Part shown: in pieces, positions 14,877 through 23,157 of the stretch | How positions within the stretch are numbered: the first letter of the stretch is position 1 | How the letters are laid out: every line of letters begins with the position of its first letter | Assembly: GCA_030740295.1 (NCBI GenBank) | Contig: JASLXP010000273.1 | Location: 1-26,195 of the forward strand | Direction of reading: 5' to 3' | Source: Planctomycetota bacterium | GTDB lineage: Bacteria > Planctomycetota > PUPC01 > JACPCR01 | Length of the DNA stretch: 26,195 bases | The notes under the pieces: generated by a model | Seen by the model: only the letters and a program-made list of their open reading frames with translations | The model's database searches: none | Told to the model about the DNA's origin: nothing | Made by a program: the position numbers and the translations under genes

Positions 14877-16439
14877 TCATTCCGAGATATTAACCGGCCA
14901 GGTATCTGTCCTGAAAGGCGAGGCTGGTAGATCTTCTTTGCTGTAAAGGCTGGCGGATGGGTTGTTTTCCCATGCGTAACGGACGGCTTCCGGCGCCTTA
15001 ACCGCGTCGCTCCAAACGACGACAGTGCTGCCATCAATCTTCGCTTCTGCCTGGACAAATTTCTTGTCGGCGCCGGCGATGACGAACGAAGTAAGCGTTC
15101 CGTCTTTGGCTTTCAATCCACTGCCCGTGTGGTCAAAACTCAGAACAATCTGATTGCCTTTCTTTTTCATCGATTTGTAAAGAGGGCCTGAATTAGAGTC
15201 CTTCTGACCGTAGGCGACGCGCAATGCTTCGAGTCCAAGGCGATATCCGACGGCCTGTTTGTTCTTTGGGTGGATGTTGTTCAGTTCTCCCACGTCGATG
15301 GCGATAGCCATGCCCGTGTTGGGTGTCTTCAGAGCCGCCTTGAAAGATTCACGAATCACCATCCAGTCTTCGGTGTTCGGGTTGCCTTTGTAATTGGGCA
15401 ACTGCACGAAGAAGAAAGGGAAGTCGCCCTGTCCCCAGACTTCGCGCCAGTTGGAAATCATGCTGGAAAGCAGGTCACGATAGATGAATGCAGTGCCGGC
15501 TTTGGAGTTTCGTTCTCCCTGATACCAAATGCCTCCTTTGATGCCGAAACCGGCGACCGGCTGAATCATTCCGTTGTAGAGCGCGCTCGGTGAATTCTGA
15601 TTCTGAGAGGGCGGCGACTGCATTCTGGGTCTGCGTGGAGGGCGGCCCTGGAGCTTTTCGCCGGCTTTGCGTGCAGCCCTGGCTTTCACCTGCCAGGCTG
15701 CGCGAGCCTTTTCATACTTTGCAGTTGCGGCATCAAATCGAGCTTTCGCTTTTTCCGAGTCGAACTTCTCCACCGCCTGTGCATAGAGCTCGAACTGCTT
15801 CATACCGTGCTCGTGCTTCATGAGGGCATCCCTGGATGTCCATGCCTCCACACGCGTGCCGCCCCAGGACGAATTGATCAGACCCTGAGGCACCTTCTGA
15901 GTCTTGTAGAGGTGACGCCCGAAGTAGTAGGCGGTCGCCGAGAAAGTGCCGATCGTTTCCGGAGAGCAGAGCATCCATTTGCCTGTGCAATCTTTCTGTG
16001 GCTGGTCTGTGGCTTTTGACCCAACCTTAAACAAACGAATACCGGCATGCTTCGCCGCGGCAATCTCCTCTTCAGCGTTCAGTGAACTTCTGACCTGCAT
16101 GGCCATGTTTGATTGCCCTGAGCAGATCCAAACGTCGCCGACAAGGACATTCGTCAGCTCGATCCTGTTCTTGCCGGCAGCCGCGAATGTCTGCGCGTAC
16201 GAATTTGCATCGCCAGTGGCAATTTTGAGTATCCAGTTGCCATCGACGTCCGCGGTTGTCTTGCTGGATTTGCCAGCAAAGGTCACAGTGACGGCTTCGC
16301 CGGGATCGGCCCAGCCCCAGACAGGAATATTCATGTCACGCTGCAAGACCATATTTGAACTGAAGATGGCGGGAAGCTTGACGTCAGCGGATGCGATGGT
16401 GAGACAGGATGCCGCAAGGAAGACGTGCAGACGTGGCAT
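14877..16439 (-). CDS. Sialate O-acetylesterase-like protein (SASA / DUF303), secreted
   Basis: 520 residues with an N-terminal signal peptide (MPRLHVFLAASCLTIASA). The mature start 'VKLPAIFSSNMVLQRDMNIPVWGWADPGEAVTV' is typical of this family. The SGNH-type nucleophile is S110 in 'CSGQSNM', and a probable acid/base pair is D382 and H390 in 'IDVGELNNIHP'. 'GGIWYQGERN' and 'GLINSSWGGT' are further family stretches. It removes acetyl esters from sialic acid or other acetylated glycans, probably in the periplasm. A charged Lys/Ala/Arg insert (about 222-282) looks helical and then disordered. The ribosome-binding site AGAGG lies 6 bp upstream of the ATG. It follows the dehydrogenase fusion gene by 170 bp on the same strand. 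Confidence 0.9.
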   Translation of the reverse strand: MPRLHVFLAASCLTIASADVKLPAIFSSNMVLQRDMNIPVWGWADPGEAVTVTFAGKSSKTTADVDGNWILKIATGDANSYAQTFAAAGKNRIELTNVLVGDVWICSGQSNMAMQVRSSLNAEEEIAAAKHAGIRLFKVGSKATDQPQKDCTGKWMLCSPETIGTFSATAYYFGRHLYKTQKVPQGLINSSWGGTRVEAWTSRDALMKHEHGMKQFELYAQAVEKFDSEKAKARFDAATAKYEKARAAWQVKARAARKAGEKLQGRPPRRPRMQSPPSQNQNSPSALYNGMIQPVAGFGIKGGIWYQGERNSKAGTAFIYRDLLSSMISNWREVWGQGDFPFFFVQLPNYKGNPNTEDWMVIRESFKAALKTPNTGMAIAIDVGELNNIHPKNKQAVGYRLGLEALRVAYGQKDSNSGPLYKSMKKKGNQIVLSFDHTGSGLKAKDGTLTSFVIAGADKKFVQAEAKIDGSTVVVWSDAVKAPEAVRYAWENNPSASLYSKEDLPASPFRTDTWPVNISE

Positions 16440-16609
16440 AGATTACCTCTGTGGATGACTGAGCGATGGTGTGGGCGGGTTATGTTAATCTTTCGATTCT
16501 GTCTTGCAGTATGGGATGGGATACTCACAGGTGGCATCGTCGCGGCACTGACGCGAGTTTATCACTCCACAACCATCAACTCTTGGGGGCCACCAACCAT
16601 CCCTTCCCA

Positions 16610-19600
16610 TCACTCCAGCTTCTCCGCCTCTTCCAACAGTTCTTCGAGGTTTTCAATGTCTTCCTCATCCTCTGCTTCACTCTCTCCCCCGGGGGCTTTC
16701 ATTTCCGGGATGAATTTCTTGGCGATGCCAAAGACCTGGAGCTCGTGAATTGACCAGTACCAGCGTCCGGCTCTGCCGGTCTGAGTGATTCGGAGGAATC
16801 GGCCGGGGACGCGGGGGAGCTCGATGGTCGTGGCCGGATGCTGGCCGCGGCCTTTGGCGAGGACCTCGCTCCATTTCTTGCCGTCTTCCGAAACTTTGAC
16901 CTCGTAACCCCTGGGGAAGTCATTCCTGGATCGTTCCGAGTTCAGGATGATGGATGCCACTTTCGTTATCGTCGGGAATTCGATCTGAAACCACATGCCG
17001 GGCTTCATAGACGTCTTGGTGTCGTAACGGGTCTCAGGTTTGAGGTCGAACGCATTCCTGGCTGTCGAGCCGTTGTGGCTGGCTGTAGCCTTCCAGAGTG
17101 GTTTGTCCTTGAGTTCGGGCGGCGCAAACTCGACGAGCTCTTCGAGGGTCCAGGGCTTTTCCCGCGCGCCCACTTCTTTCTTTACTCGGGCGACATCTCT
17201 GGTTTCGATGATGGTCGCCTGGTTGCCCCAACTGTTGCGAATGAACGTCATCGTGGCCGCCAGAATATCGTCATCGATGCCTTGCATGGGCACCATGACC
17301 TCTGTGTATGTTTTGCCGTCGACCGGGCCGGTCAGGCCGTTCAGCACGATGCGGGTAATCACGTCCTTGTGGCCGAGCACTCTTGCCGATCCCTTGAGTG
17401 GCGGGCCCTTGATTTCATTAGGTCGGTCGTCAAATGGCAAGCCCAGGCCGTCCGGACCGTGACAGGTGATACAGAGCCCCATGTAGACGGATTCCCCCTT
17501 GCCCATCAGATCAGCGAGTTTCTTATTTCGGATGGCGAGCTCGCGGCGGCGTTTGGCTTCCTGCATGGCGGTCCGCCGCATGTCCCGCGCGCGTTTTACC
17601 GCTTCGTTATCCGGATGGGCCGCTGCAATTTCGAGGGCCAGATTGTCGGCCTCTTCTTCATCGGAATATGCGAGGCTCAGAAGCAGTTGACCGGGAACTT
17701 CGAAATCCGAATCGCTCTTGAGTTTGGCCAACTCCTTCAGAAGCGTTTTGTCGGCAGGCAGGATGTGCTCACTGATCCGGATAGCAGCAATACGAACGCG
17801 CGGGTCTTTGTCTGCGTATTTCTCGATGAGCAGTTCCTTATCAAGGACGTTGAGCCCCTCAAGCGTCCACAGGGCGTGCATGCGGCCGAGCGGCTCGGTT
17901 GCGTTGCGGGCGGCTTCCTTGAGGAGAGGAATGACAGATCTGTCCCCGCGCAGGATCATCAGCTTCTGCGCGGTATTCCTCCACCAGCCGTTCGGGTGAG
18001 AGAGATGCTTCACGAGGGCAGGTGTCTTCTCGTCGAGCATCTTTGGGCGAGGGCCGGGCTCGAAGGACTCATGTGTGATGCGATAGATGCGGCCATTCTG
18101 GATGCGCTTGTCCAGCTCCATTCGCTGCACAACGGGACGCAGGAACGAGCCCTTCCTCACCCATGAGCCTTCCTGGATGATCCCGCGATACATATCGACG
18201 ATATACAGACAGCCGTCCGGGCCGGTGGCGGAATTAACCGGGCGGAACAGCATGTCTGACGAGGCGATGAATTCGCGCTCTTCCTCATGATAAGGATGCT
18301 CGAGGATGAGCTTGCCCTTGTCGTTCTTCACCTTTGCGCGCCGAACGATTCGCCCGACCGGTTCGCAGACAAAGTAATCTCCCTGGAGATCCGGCCCCAG
18401 CCGATCTCCACGAAAGATGGTCTGACCACACGCGGCGGTGAAGCTCCTGAGACGCCCGTCCTCCCGCATGGCCCGAAGGCCCGGCTGGATATCAGGAGTG
18501 CGTGTAATGGGGAAAATCGTATTGAAGTCCCTCCCCCGGTCACCCCTGGACGGGCCGTAAGAAGGGGGCCATTGGAATCCCGATCCCGGATTACTGTTGT
18601 TTGAATAGAAGACCCGCCCCATGTCATCCGAGGTCAGCCCCCACTGCGCGCCGGCCATCCTGGAATTCTCCTTGACGACCTTGCCGGTCGTGAAACGAAA
18701 ACGGGCGTTGTCCTTGCTCTGATAAATCCAGTTGTCGAGGCACCAGATGAGGCCGCTGGACTGGTGCTCCAGGTTGCCGCCACGCCTGCCGCCCTGAAAC
18801 CACACTTTCTTTTCGTCGGCTTTGCCATCGCCGTCGGTATCACGATACGCATGGAGCGTGGTGGTATTGGTCTCGCCAATCACGATGCGATCGTCGAGCG
18901 GCAAGACCATGCGGGGCAGGACGAGGTTGTCGGCAAAGACGGTGTGCCGGTCGATCTTCCCATCGTCGTCGGTGTCTTCATGCATTGAGACCCGGCTGAT
19001 CGGTCGCATCTGATCCTTGCCGTCGATCTCCTGCATGTATGTGCGCATCTCGGCGACGTACATGCGGCCGTTGCCGTCCCACACCACGATAACTGGCTCG
19101 TGAATATCACCCTCGCCGACCATGACATCTGCTTTGAAGCCATCGGGCAACTGCAGCTTCTTCAGCGTCTCTTCCGGCTTGAGGTAGGGCGCGGGCGGGT
19201 CGTTATAAAACGTCTTGGCCGGCAGCGGTTTCACATTTGGGGTGCTGTCAGCCTCGAGATCACCCAGCGCGAATTGAATCCCATCGAGCCAGTGTTTCAC
19301 GATCAGCGGATTTGAGTAAGTCGAATCGTTGCTGCCGAAGTAGGAGTAGAAGACCCGCCCTTTGCCTTGCTGTCGAATCCAGGAGACAGGGTTGTCTTTA
19401 GGTCCGCGAGAGTTGTTGAGCCGTGAATCTACCTTGAGCAGCACACGGCTCTCTTTGCGTGAAAAATCACGGAAACGCCTCAGCTCGTCCTTAATGCGAA
19501 ACGAGCCAACGAACCGGATGCCCTTGGACTCATGAAACGAATCAGCAAAGGCCGCGTTGACCGGATGCTCGACATCCTCGACCGCCACGGGCCATGTGCC

Positions 19601-20227
19601 ATTCGGGCTCCAGGAGTGTTTATCGAATTTCGCGCCGAGCAGTCGCGAGTATTCCGGCCAGTTGAGCTGGGAGTTCTCGTGCTTGATATTGAAGCCGCCA
19701 TTGAGGGCCTGATGGAGACCGACGACGCCTCCGCCTTCTTCGACGAAATTCAACAGGTTGGCCCGATACTCTTTCCTCAGGAGATATCGTTCGATATTGG
19801 ATGTGTTGTTAAGAAGAACCGCATCGAAGACGTTGAGCCGATCCTTTTCGAACATCCGCGGGTCCTTGGTGACCACCGCTTCGAACGCGCCCGTCTTCTT
19901 GCCCATTTCGGTAAAGAGCGCGTTCGCGAGCTGTATGATTTTGGCATCGTCCCTGAGATAGAAGACCAGAAGGCGGCGCTGCCGTTTGGGAGTGACGGCC
20001 GTCTTCTCCGGGATGGCCTCTGTCAGAGGCGCGAGATCAATTTCTGCGTGGAGACCCGCGCAAAGAAGAACGAGAAATGCGGGGACGATCTTTGCTATGC
20101 ACAGCCGGGCAGCCCAACTCTCCAGAGTTGTGTGGAAGCCTGCAGGCTTGTTCTTGGGAAGGCTCTCAGAAAACGAAAGCGACAACAAGTTACCGCACTC
20201 CCCGTGAAGTGGAGACTGATTATTCAT
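16610..20227 (-). CDS. ThuA - membrane-bound dehydrogenase (PVC type) - HEAT - cytochrome c - F5/8 discoidin fusion
   Basis: 1205 residues. A hydrophobic export segment (IVPAFLVLLCAGLHA) begins only at about residue 47. Residues ~80-325 match ThuA-like domains (FVEEGGGVVGLHQALN, GKGRVFYSYFGSN). Residues ~350-700 form the beta-propeller of PVC membrane-bound dehydrogenases (WDGNGRMYVAEMRTY, RDTDGDGKADEKKVWF, GPDGCLYIVDMYRG). Helical HEAT-like repeats follow to ~880. A mono-haem cytochrome c domain has C919-I-T-C922-H923 and a likely axial Met in 'EVMVPMQG'. The C-terminal F5/8 domain (~1070-1180) precedes an acidic tail. It probably oxidises sugars at the cell surface or periplasm; substrate unknown. 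The start is doubtful because two palindromes lie in the N-terminal coding part. Confidence 0.9.
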   Translation of the reverse strand: MNNQSPLHGECGNLLSLSFSESLPKNKPAGFHTTLESWAARLCIAKIVPAFLVLLCAGLHAEIDLAPLTEAIPEKTAVTPKRQRRLLVFYLRDDAKIIQLANALFTEMGKKTGAFEAVVTKDPRMFEKDRLNVFDAVLLNNTSNIERYLLRKEYRANLLNFVEEGGGVVGLHQALNGGFNIKHENSQLNWPEYSRLLGAKFDKHSWSPNGTWPVAVEDVEHPVNAAFADSFHESKGIRFVGSFRIKDELRRFRDFSRKESRVLLKVDSRLNNSRGPKDNPVSWIRQQGKGRVFYSYFGSNDSTYSNPLIVKHWLDGIQFALGDLEADSTPNVKPLPAKTFYNDPPAPYLKPEETLKKLQLPDGFKADVMVGEGDIHEPVIVVWDGNGRMYVAEMRTYMQEIDGKDQMRPISRVSMHEDTDDDGKIDRHTVFADNLVLPRMVLPLDDRIVIGETNTTTLHAYRDTDGDGKADEKKVWFQGGRRGGNLEHQSSGLIWCLDNWIYQSKDNARFRFTTGKVVKENSRMAGAQWGLTSDDMGRVFYSNNSNPGSGFQWPPSYGPSRGDRGRDFNTIFPITRTPDIQPGLRAMREDGRLRSFTAACGQTIFRGDRLGPDLQGDYFVCEPVGRIVRRAKVKNDKGKLILEHPYHEEEREFIASSDMLFRPVNSATGPDGCLYIVDMYRGIIQEGSWVRKGSFLRPVVQRMELDKRIQNGRIYRITHESFEPGPRPKMLDEKTPALVKHLSHPNGWWRNTAQKLMILRGDRSVIPLLKEAARNATEPLGRMHALWTLEGLNVLDKELLIEKYADKDPRVRIAAIRISEHILPADKTLLKELAKLKSDSDFEVPGQLLLSLAYSDEEEADNLALEIAAAHPDNEAVKRARDMRRTAMQEAKRRRELAIRNKKLADLMGKGESVYMGLCITCHGPDGLGLPFDDRPNEIKGPPLKGSARVLGHKDVITRIVLNGLTGPVDGKTYTEVMVPMQGIDDDILAATMTFIRNSWGNQATIIETRDVARVKKEVGAREKPWTLEELVEFAPPELKDKPLWKATASHNGSTARNAFDLKPETRYDTKTSMKPGMWFQIEFPTITKVASIILNSERSRNDFPRGYEVKVSEDGKKWSEVLAKGRGQHPATTIELPRVPGRFLRITQTGRAGRWYWSIHELQVFGIAKKFIPEMKAPGGESEAEDEEDIENLEELLEEAEKLE
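20116..20150. repeat. Two adjacent palindromes in the N-terminal coding region of the dehydrogenase fusion
   Basis: CAACTCTCCAGAGTTG (20116-20131, 7-bp arms) and AAGCCTGCAGGCTT (20137-20150, perfect 14-bp palindrome) lie five bases apart. Such clustering looks like an extragenic palindromic repeat. It suggests that the upstream part of the open frame was not originally coding. Confidence 0.55.
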
Positions 20228-20377
20228 TACTGCATCTGCTCATGGCTCAATCGAAAAAATCGAGACGGGAGAATAGCTGCTCAATCATGGTTCGCCGCCG
20301 TGTTGAAATTATGAAATAGCTGAAGACTCTTAACGTCTTTCCTGCCCCAGACCTCCAAACAGAACAGGACCATCCGC

Positions 20378-21358
20378 TTGCCCCACATCGTTGTTGAAAA
20401 CCTGGTCAAGACCTACCGTATTGCCGAGCGCAGACCGGGGCTGATGGGTGCGCTGTCCGGCCTGGTGAAGCGGAAACATCGAACCATTCACGCGCTAGAA
20501 GATGTCTCGTTCAGTATCGAGCCCGGCGAGCTCGTGGGCTACATCGGCCCTAACGGTGCGGGCAAATCAACGACGGTGAAAATACTGGGCGGCATCCTTG
20601 TCCCCGATTCGGGCAGATGCGAAGTTCTTGGCCGCGTGCCCTGGCAGCAGTGCATCCGGCATGTGGCTGACATCGGATGCGTATTTGGACAACGCACTCA
20701 GATGTGGTGGGACTTGCCTGTCATCGAATCGTTCGAACTCCTGCGAGATGTCTACCGTACGCCGGAAAAGGAATACCGGAAAAACAGAGACGAGCTCATC
20801 GAAATGCTAAGCCTGCACGACCTGCTGGATGTGCCGGTCCGACAGCTCAGTCTTGGACAGCGAATGCGCACCGACATCGCTGCATCGCTGCTGCACGGAC
20901 CGAGTATTCTTTTCCTCGATGAACCGACCATTGGACTGGACGCGCCCGCCAAGCTTGCCGTCCGCGATTTTATACAACGATTGAACAGGGAACGCGGCGT
21001 CACCGTCATCCTGACCACACATGATATGGACGATATCGAGGCCCTATGCACCCGTGTCATGGTCATCGGCGATGGAAGCATCCTCCTCGACGGCACCCTC
21101 GATGACCTCCGCCAAAACGTGAACGCGGAGCGACGCCTGATCATAGATCTTGAAAACAGCGAAGATGAAATCGATGATGCGGCGGCGACGGTCCTCAGAC
21201 ACGACGGCAATCGAGTGCACCTGAGTTTCAATCCGGAGTCAACGCCGGCGGCAGAGCTGATTGCGCGCATTACAGCAAAGACGGCGATTCGTGATCTGTT
21301 TGTGGAGAATCCGCCGATCGAGGAGATCGTGACACAACTGTATGAGCGTAATACGTAA
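20378..21358 (+). CDS. ABC-2 type exporter ATP-binding protein (COG4586-like)
   Basis: 326 residues from TTG 20378, with AGGA 8 bp upstream. Walker A is G57-PNGAGKS-T65, the signature is LSLGQ (157-161), Walker B is 'ILFLDEPTIGLD' (177-188), and the switch His is in 'LTTHDMDD'. The N-terminal 'LVKTYRIAERRPGLMGALSGLVKRKHRTIHAL' insert and 'GCVFGQRTQMWWDLP' are typical of the ATPases that accompany two DUF990/ABC-2 permeases. It energises export by the two membrane proteins encoded downstream; substrate unknown (relatives include viologen exporters). The last residues R-N-T and the TAA stop are written in a heptamer array. A 200-bp gap, unusual for this operon type, separates it from the first permease. 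Confidence 0.93.
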   Translation: MPHIVVENLVKTYRIAERRPGLMGALSGLVKRKHRTIHALEDVSFSIEPGELVGYIGPNGAGKSTTVKILGGILVPDSGRCEVLGRVPWQQCIRHVADIGCVFGQRTQMWWDLPVIESFELLRDVYRTPEKEYRKNRDELIEMLSLHDLLDVPVRQLSLGQRMRTDIAASLLHGPSILFLDEPTIGLDAPAKLAVRDFIQRLNRERGVTVILTTHDMDDIEALCTRVMVIGDGSILLDGTLDDLRQNVNAERRLIIDLENSEDEIDDAAATVLRHDGNRVHLSFNPESTPAAELIARITAKTAIRDLFVENPPIEEIVTQLYERNT

Positions 21359-21376
21359 TGCGTAATGAGTAAGTTT
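21342..21376. repeat. Heptamer array at the ABC ATPase stop
   Basis: ATGAGCG, TAATACG, TAATGCG, TAATGAG, TAAGTTT in 7-bp phase. The ATPase stop TAA is the first three bases of the unit at 21356-21362. GTAATGAGTA (21362-21371) is the exact reverse complement of 21512-21521, and GTAATACG (21348-21355) of 21535-21542. The ~137 bp between the arrays also contains a CAGACG-T-CGTCTG dyad (21447-21459). Confidence 0.85.
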
Positions 21377-21513
21377 ATCGGGATGGCCGGTCTTACAATG
21401 AGGGAGCCTTCAGGCATGACGATTACGAATGCGGCTGTTAACGAGACAGACGTCGTCTGCCATTAAGGCGACGTCCGAGCACCCCACAGCGCCGGTTTTC
21501 ACTGACAGGCGTA

Positions 21514-21555
21514 CTCATTACTCTTTACTTATTTCGTATTACTCACTTCGTATTA
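21514..21555. repeat. Six-unit heptamer array directly before the first permease gene
   Basis: CTCATTA, CTCTTTA, CTTATTT, CGTATTA, CTCACTT, CGTATTA in perfect phase, ending three bases before the GTG start. It is inverted relative to the array at the ATPase stop and occupies the place of the ribosome-binding site. Confidence 0.88.
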
Positions 21556-21558
21556 CCT

Positions 21559-22350
21559 GTGCAGCCATACCTCGCCATCCTCTCCGCCCGTTTCCGCATG
21601 CTGCTGCAGTATCGAGCTGCTGCGCTGGGCGGGTTCCTGTGCCAGCTCTTCTGGGGGCTGATCCGGACGATGATCTTTACGGCCTTCTATGCTTCGACTG
21701 ATGCTCCGCAGCCGATCAGCCTCGAACAGGTCATCACATATGTGTGGCTGGGGCAGGCGATGCTGGCGTTGATGCCTTATCGGATGGATCGTGAGATGCG
21801 CGAGCTGATGCGCTCCGGCAATGTCGTTTATGAACTGTTGAAGCCTGTCGATCTTTACTTCTTCTGGTACAGCAGAAATGTCGCGTCTCGTGTCGCTCCG
21901 GTGCTGCTGCGTTGTTTCCCAATGTTTCTTGTGGCCGGGCTTTTTCTTGGTTTGTCCGGGCCGGCTTCGCTGGCTTCGGCGTTGGCGTGGCTGGCAGCGA
22001 CTGCGGGCGCGGTGTTGCTGGGATGTGCCATCGCCAACTGCCTGGCCATTACCATGATGTGGACGGTTGTCGGCGACGGGGCATGGCAATTAACCTCCGC
22101 AACGCTCTGGCTGTTGAGCGGCATGATCGTGCCCCTGCCGCTCTTTCCTGACTGGATGCAACCGGTGTTGTCAATGCTGCCGTTCGGGATGATGGTAGAT
22201 ATGCCGTTCCGGCTTTACATGGGTCATCTGCCGCCCGAGGCCGTCTTCGAATTGGTCGGACTGCAGTTGATGTGGGCATTGGCGTTTATCGTTTTCGGGC
22301 GGTCTCTGCTCAGTCTCGGTCTTCGTCGTCTTGTGGTGCAGGGAGGCTGA
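21559..22350 (+). CDS. ABC-2 type exporter permease (first subunit, COG4587/COG3694-like)
   Basis: 263 residues with about six hydrophobic segments. The GTG start gives 'MQPYLAILSARFRMLLQYRAAALGGFLCQLFWGL', which fits the usual N-terminus of this permease family. Internal ATG codons would remove conserved sequence. It is a membrane component of a three-gene exporter with the preceding ATPase and the following permease. No Shine-Dalgarno sequence is present because a heptamer array ends three bases before the start; initiation may depend on unstructured RNA or coupling. The substrate cannot be told from the sequence. Confidence 0.88.
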   Translation: MQPYLAILSARFRMLLQYRAAALGGFLCQLFWGLIRTMIFTAFYASTDAPQPISLEQVITYVWLGQAMLALMPYRMDREMRELMRSGNVVYELLKPVDLYFFWYSRNVASRVAPVLLRCFPMFLVAGLFLGLSGPASLASALAWLAATAGAVLLGCAIANCLAITMMWTVVGDGAWQLTSATLWLLSGMIVPLPLFPDWMQPVLSMLPFGMMVDMPFRLYMGHLPPEAVFELVGLQLMWALAFIVFGRSLLSLGLRRLVVQGG

Positions 22351-22352
22351 AC

Positions 22353-23156
22353 ATGCGTGACGGATTTCGGCTCTACTGGCGTTACATTGCCATTTCGCTT
22401 CGCGGCCAGATGCAGTACCGGGCTTCGTTCCTCATGTTGTCGTTCGGTCATTTTCTGGTGACCGGGATCGAGTTCCTGGGCCTTGTGGTCTTGTTTCATC
22501 GATTCGAGAATATCCGCGGCTGGCAGCTTCACGAGGTCGCGCTCTTTTATGCGGTGGTCAACATCGCGTTTTCTTTCGCGGACGCGTTCTCGACGGGGTT
22601 CGATATGTTCGCCGGCATGGTCAAGAACGGTCACTTCGATCGTCTGCTTCTACGGCCGAGAAACACTGCACTCCAACTGGCCGGGCAGGAGCTCACGCTT
22701 CGGCGCGCGGGAAGAATGCTGCAAGGTCTGCTTGTGCTGTTCTGGGCGTCCACTTCACTTGGGGTGGTCTGGACTGCAGGCAAGATCCTTCTGCTTGTGC
22801 TCACTGTTTTCGGTGGAGCCTGCATGTTCTTCGGTATTTTCGTTCTGCAGGCAACGGCCGCTTTCTGGACCATTGAATCACTCGAGGTTATGAACGCGTT
22901 TACGTACGGCGGGGTTGAGACTGCGCAGTATCCGCTCTCCATTTATCGCACCTGGTTCCGCAAGTTCTTCACCTATGTCATCCCGCTTGCATGCGTCTCC
23001 TATTTCCCCATCCTGGCCGTCCTCGAAAAGGAGGACGTGCTCGGCAGCAGCGTGCTCTTTCAATGTCTTAGCCCGTGTATCGGGATTCTCTTTTTCTTAG
23101 TGACGCTGAGGCTGTGGCGAGTCGGCGAGCGTCATTATTGTTCGACGGGGAGTTAG
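22353..23156 (+). CDS. ABC-2 type exporter permease (second subunit)
   Basis: 267 residues from ATG 22353, with about six hydrophobic segments. The start is preceded by GGGAGG (22341-22346) and lies two bases after the stop of the first permease. A longer frame upstream overlaps that gene and has no homology. The N-terminus 'RDGFRLYWRYIAISLRGQMQYRASFLMLSFGHFLVTG' is typical of the second ABC-2 (DUF990-like) permease. It forms the transmembrane channel with the first permease. It overlaps closely with the following PQQ-propeller gene (TAG, then T, then ATG). Confidence 0.9.
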   Translation: MRDGFRLYWRYIAISLRGQMQYRASFLMLSFGHFLVTGIEFLGLVVLFHRFENIRGWQLHEVALFYAVVNIAFSFADAFSTGFDMFAGMVKNGHFDRLLLRPRNTALQLAGQELTLRRAGRMLQGLLVLFWASTSLGVVWTAGKILLLVLTVFGGACMFFGIFVLQATAAFWTIESLEVMNAFTYGGVETAQYPLSIYRTWFRKFFTYVIPLACVSYFPILAVLEKEDVLGSSVLFQCLSPCIGILFFLVTLRLWRVGERHYCSTGS

Positions 23157-23157
23157 T

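Noticed and set aside
10327..21555. CRISPR array from the repeated TAATGCG/CGTATTA units
   Set aside because: Units are 7 bp, directly tandem and without spacers, and no cas genes are present.
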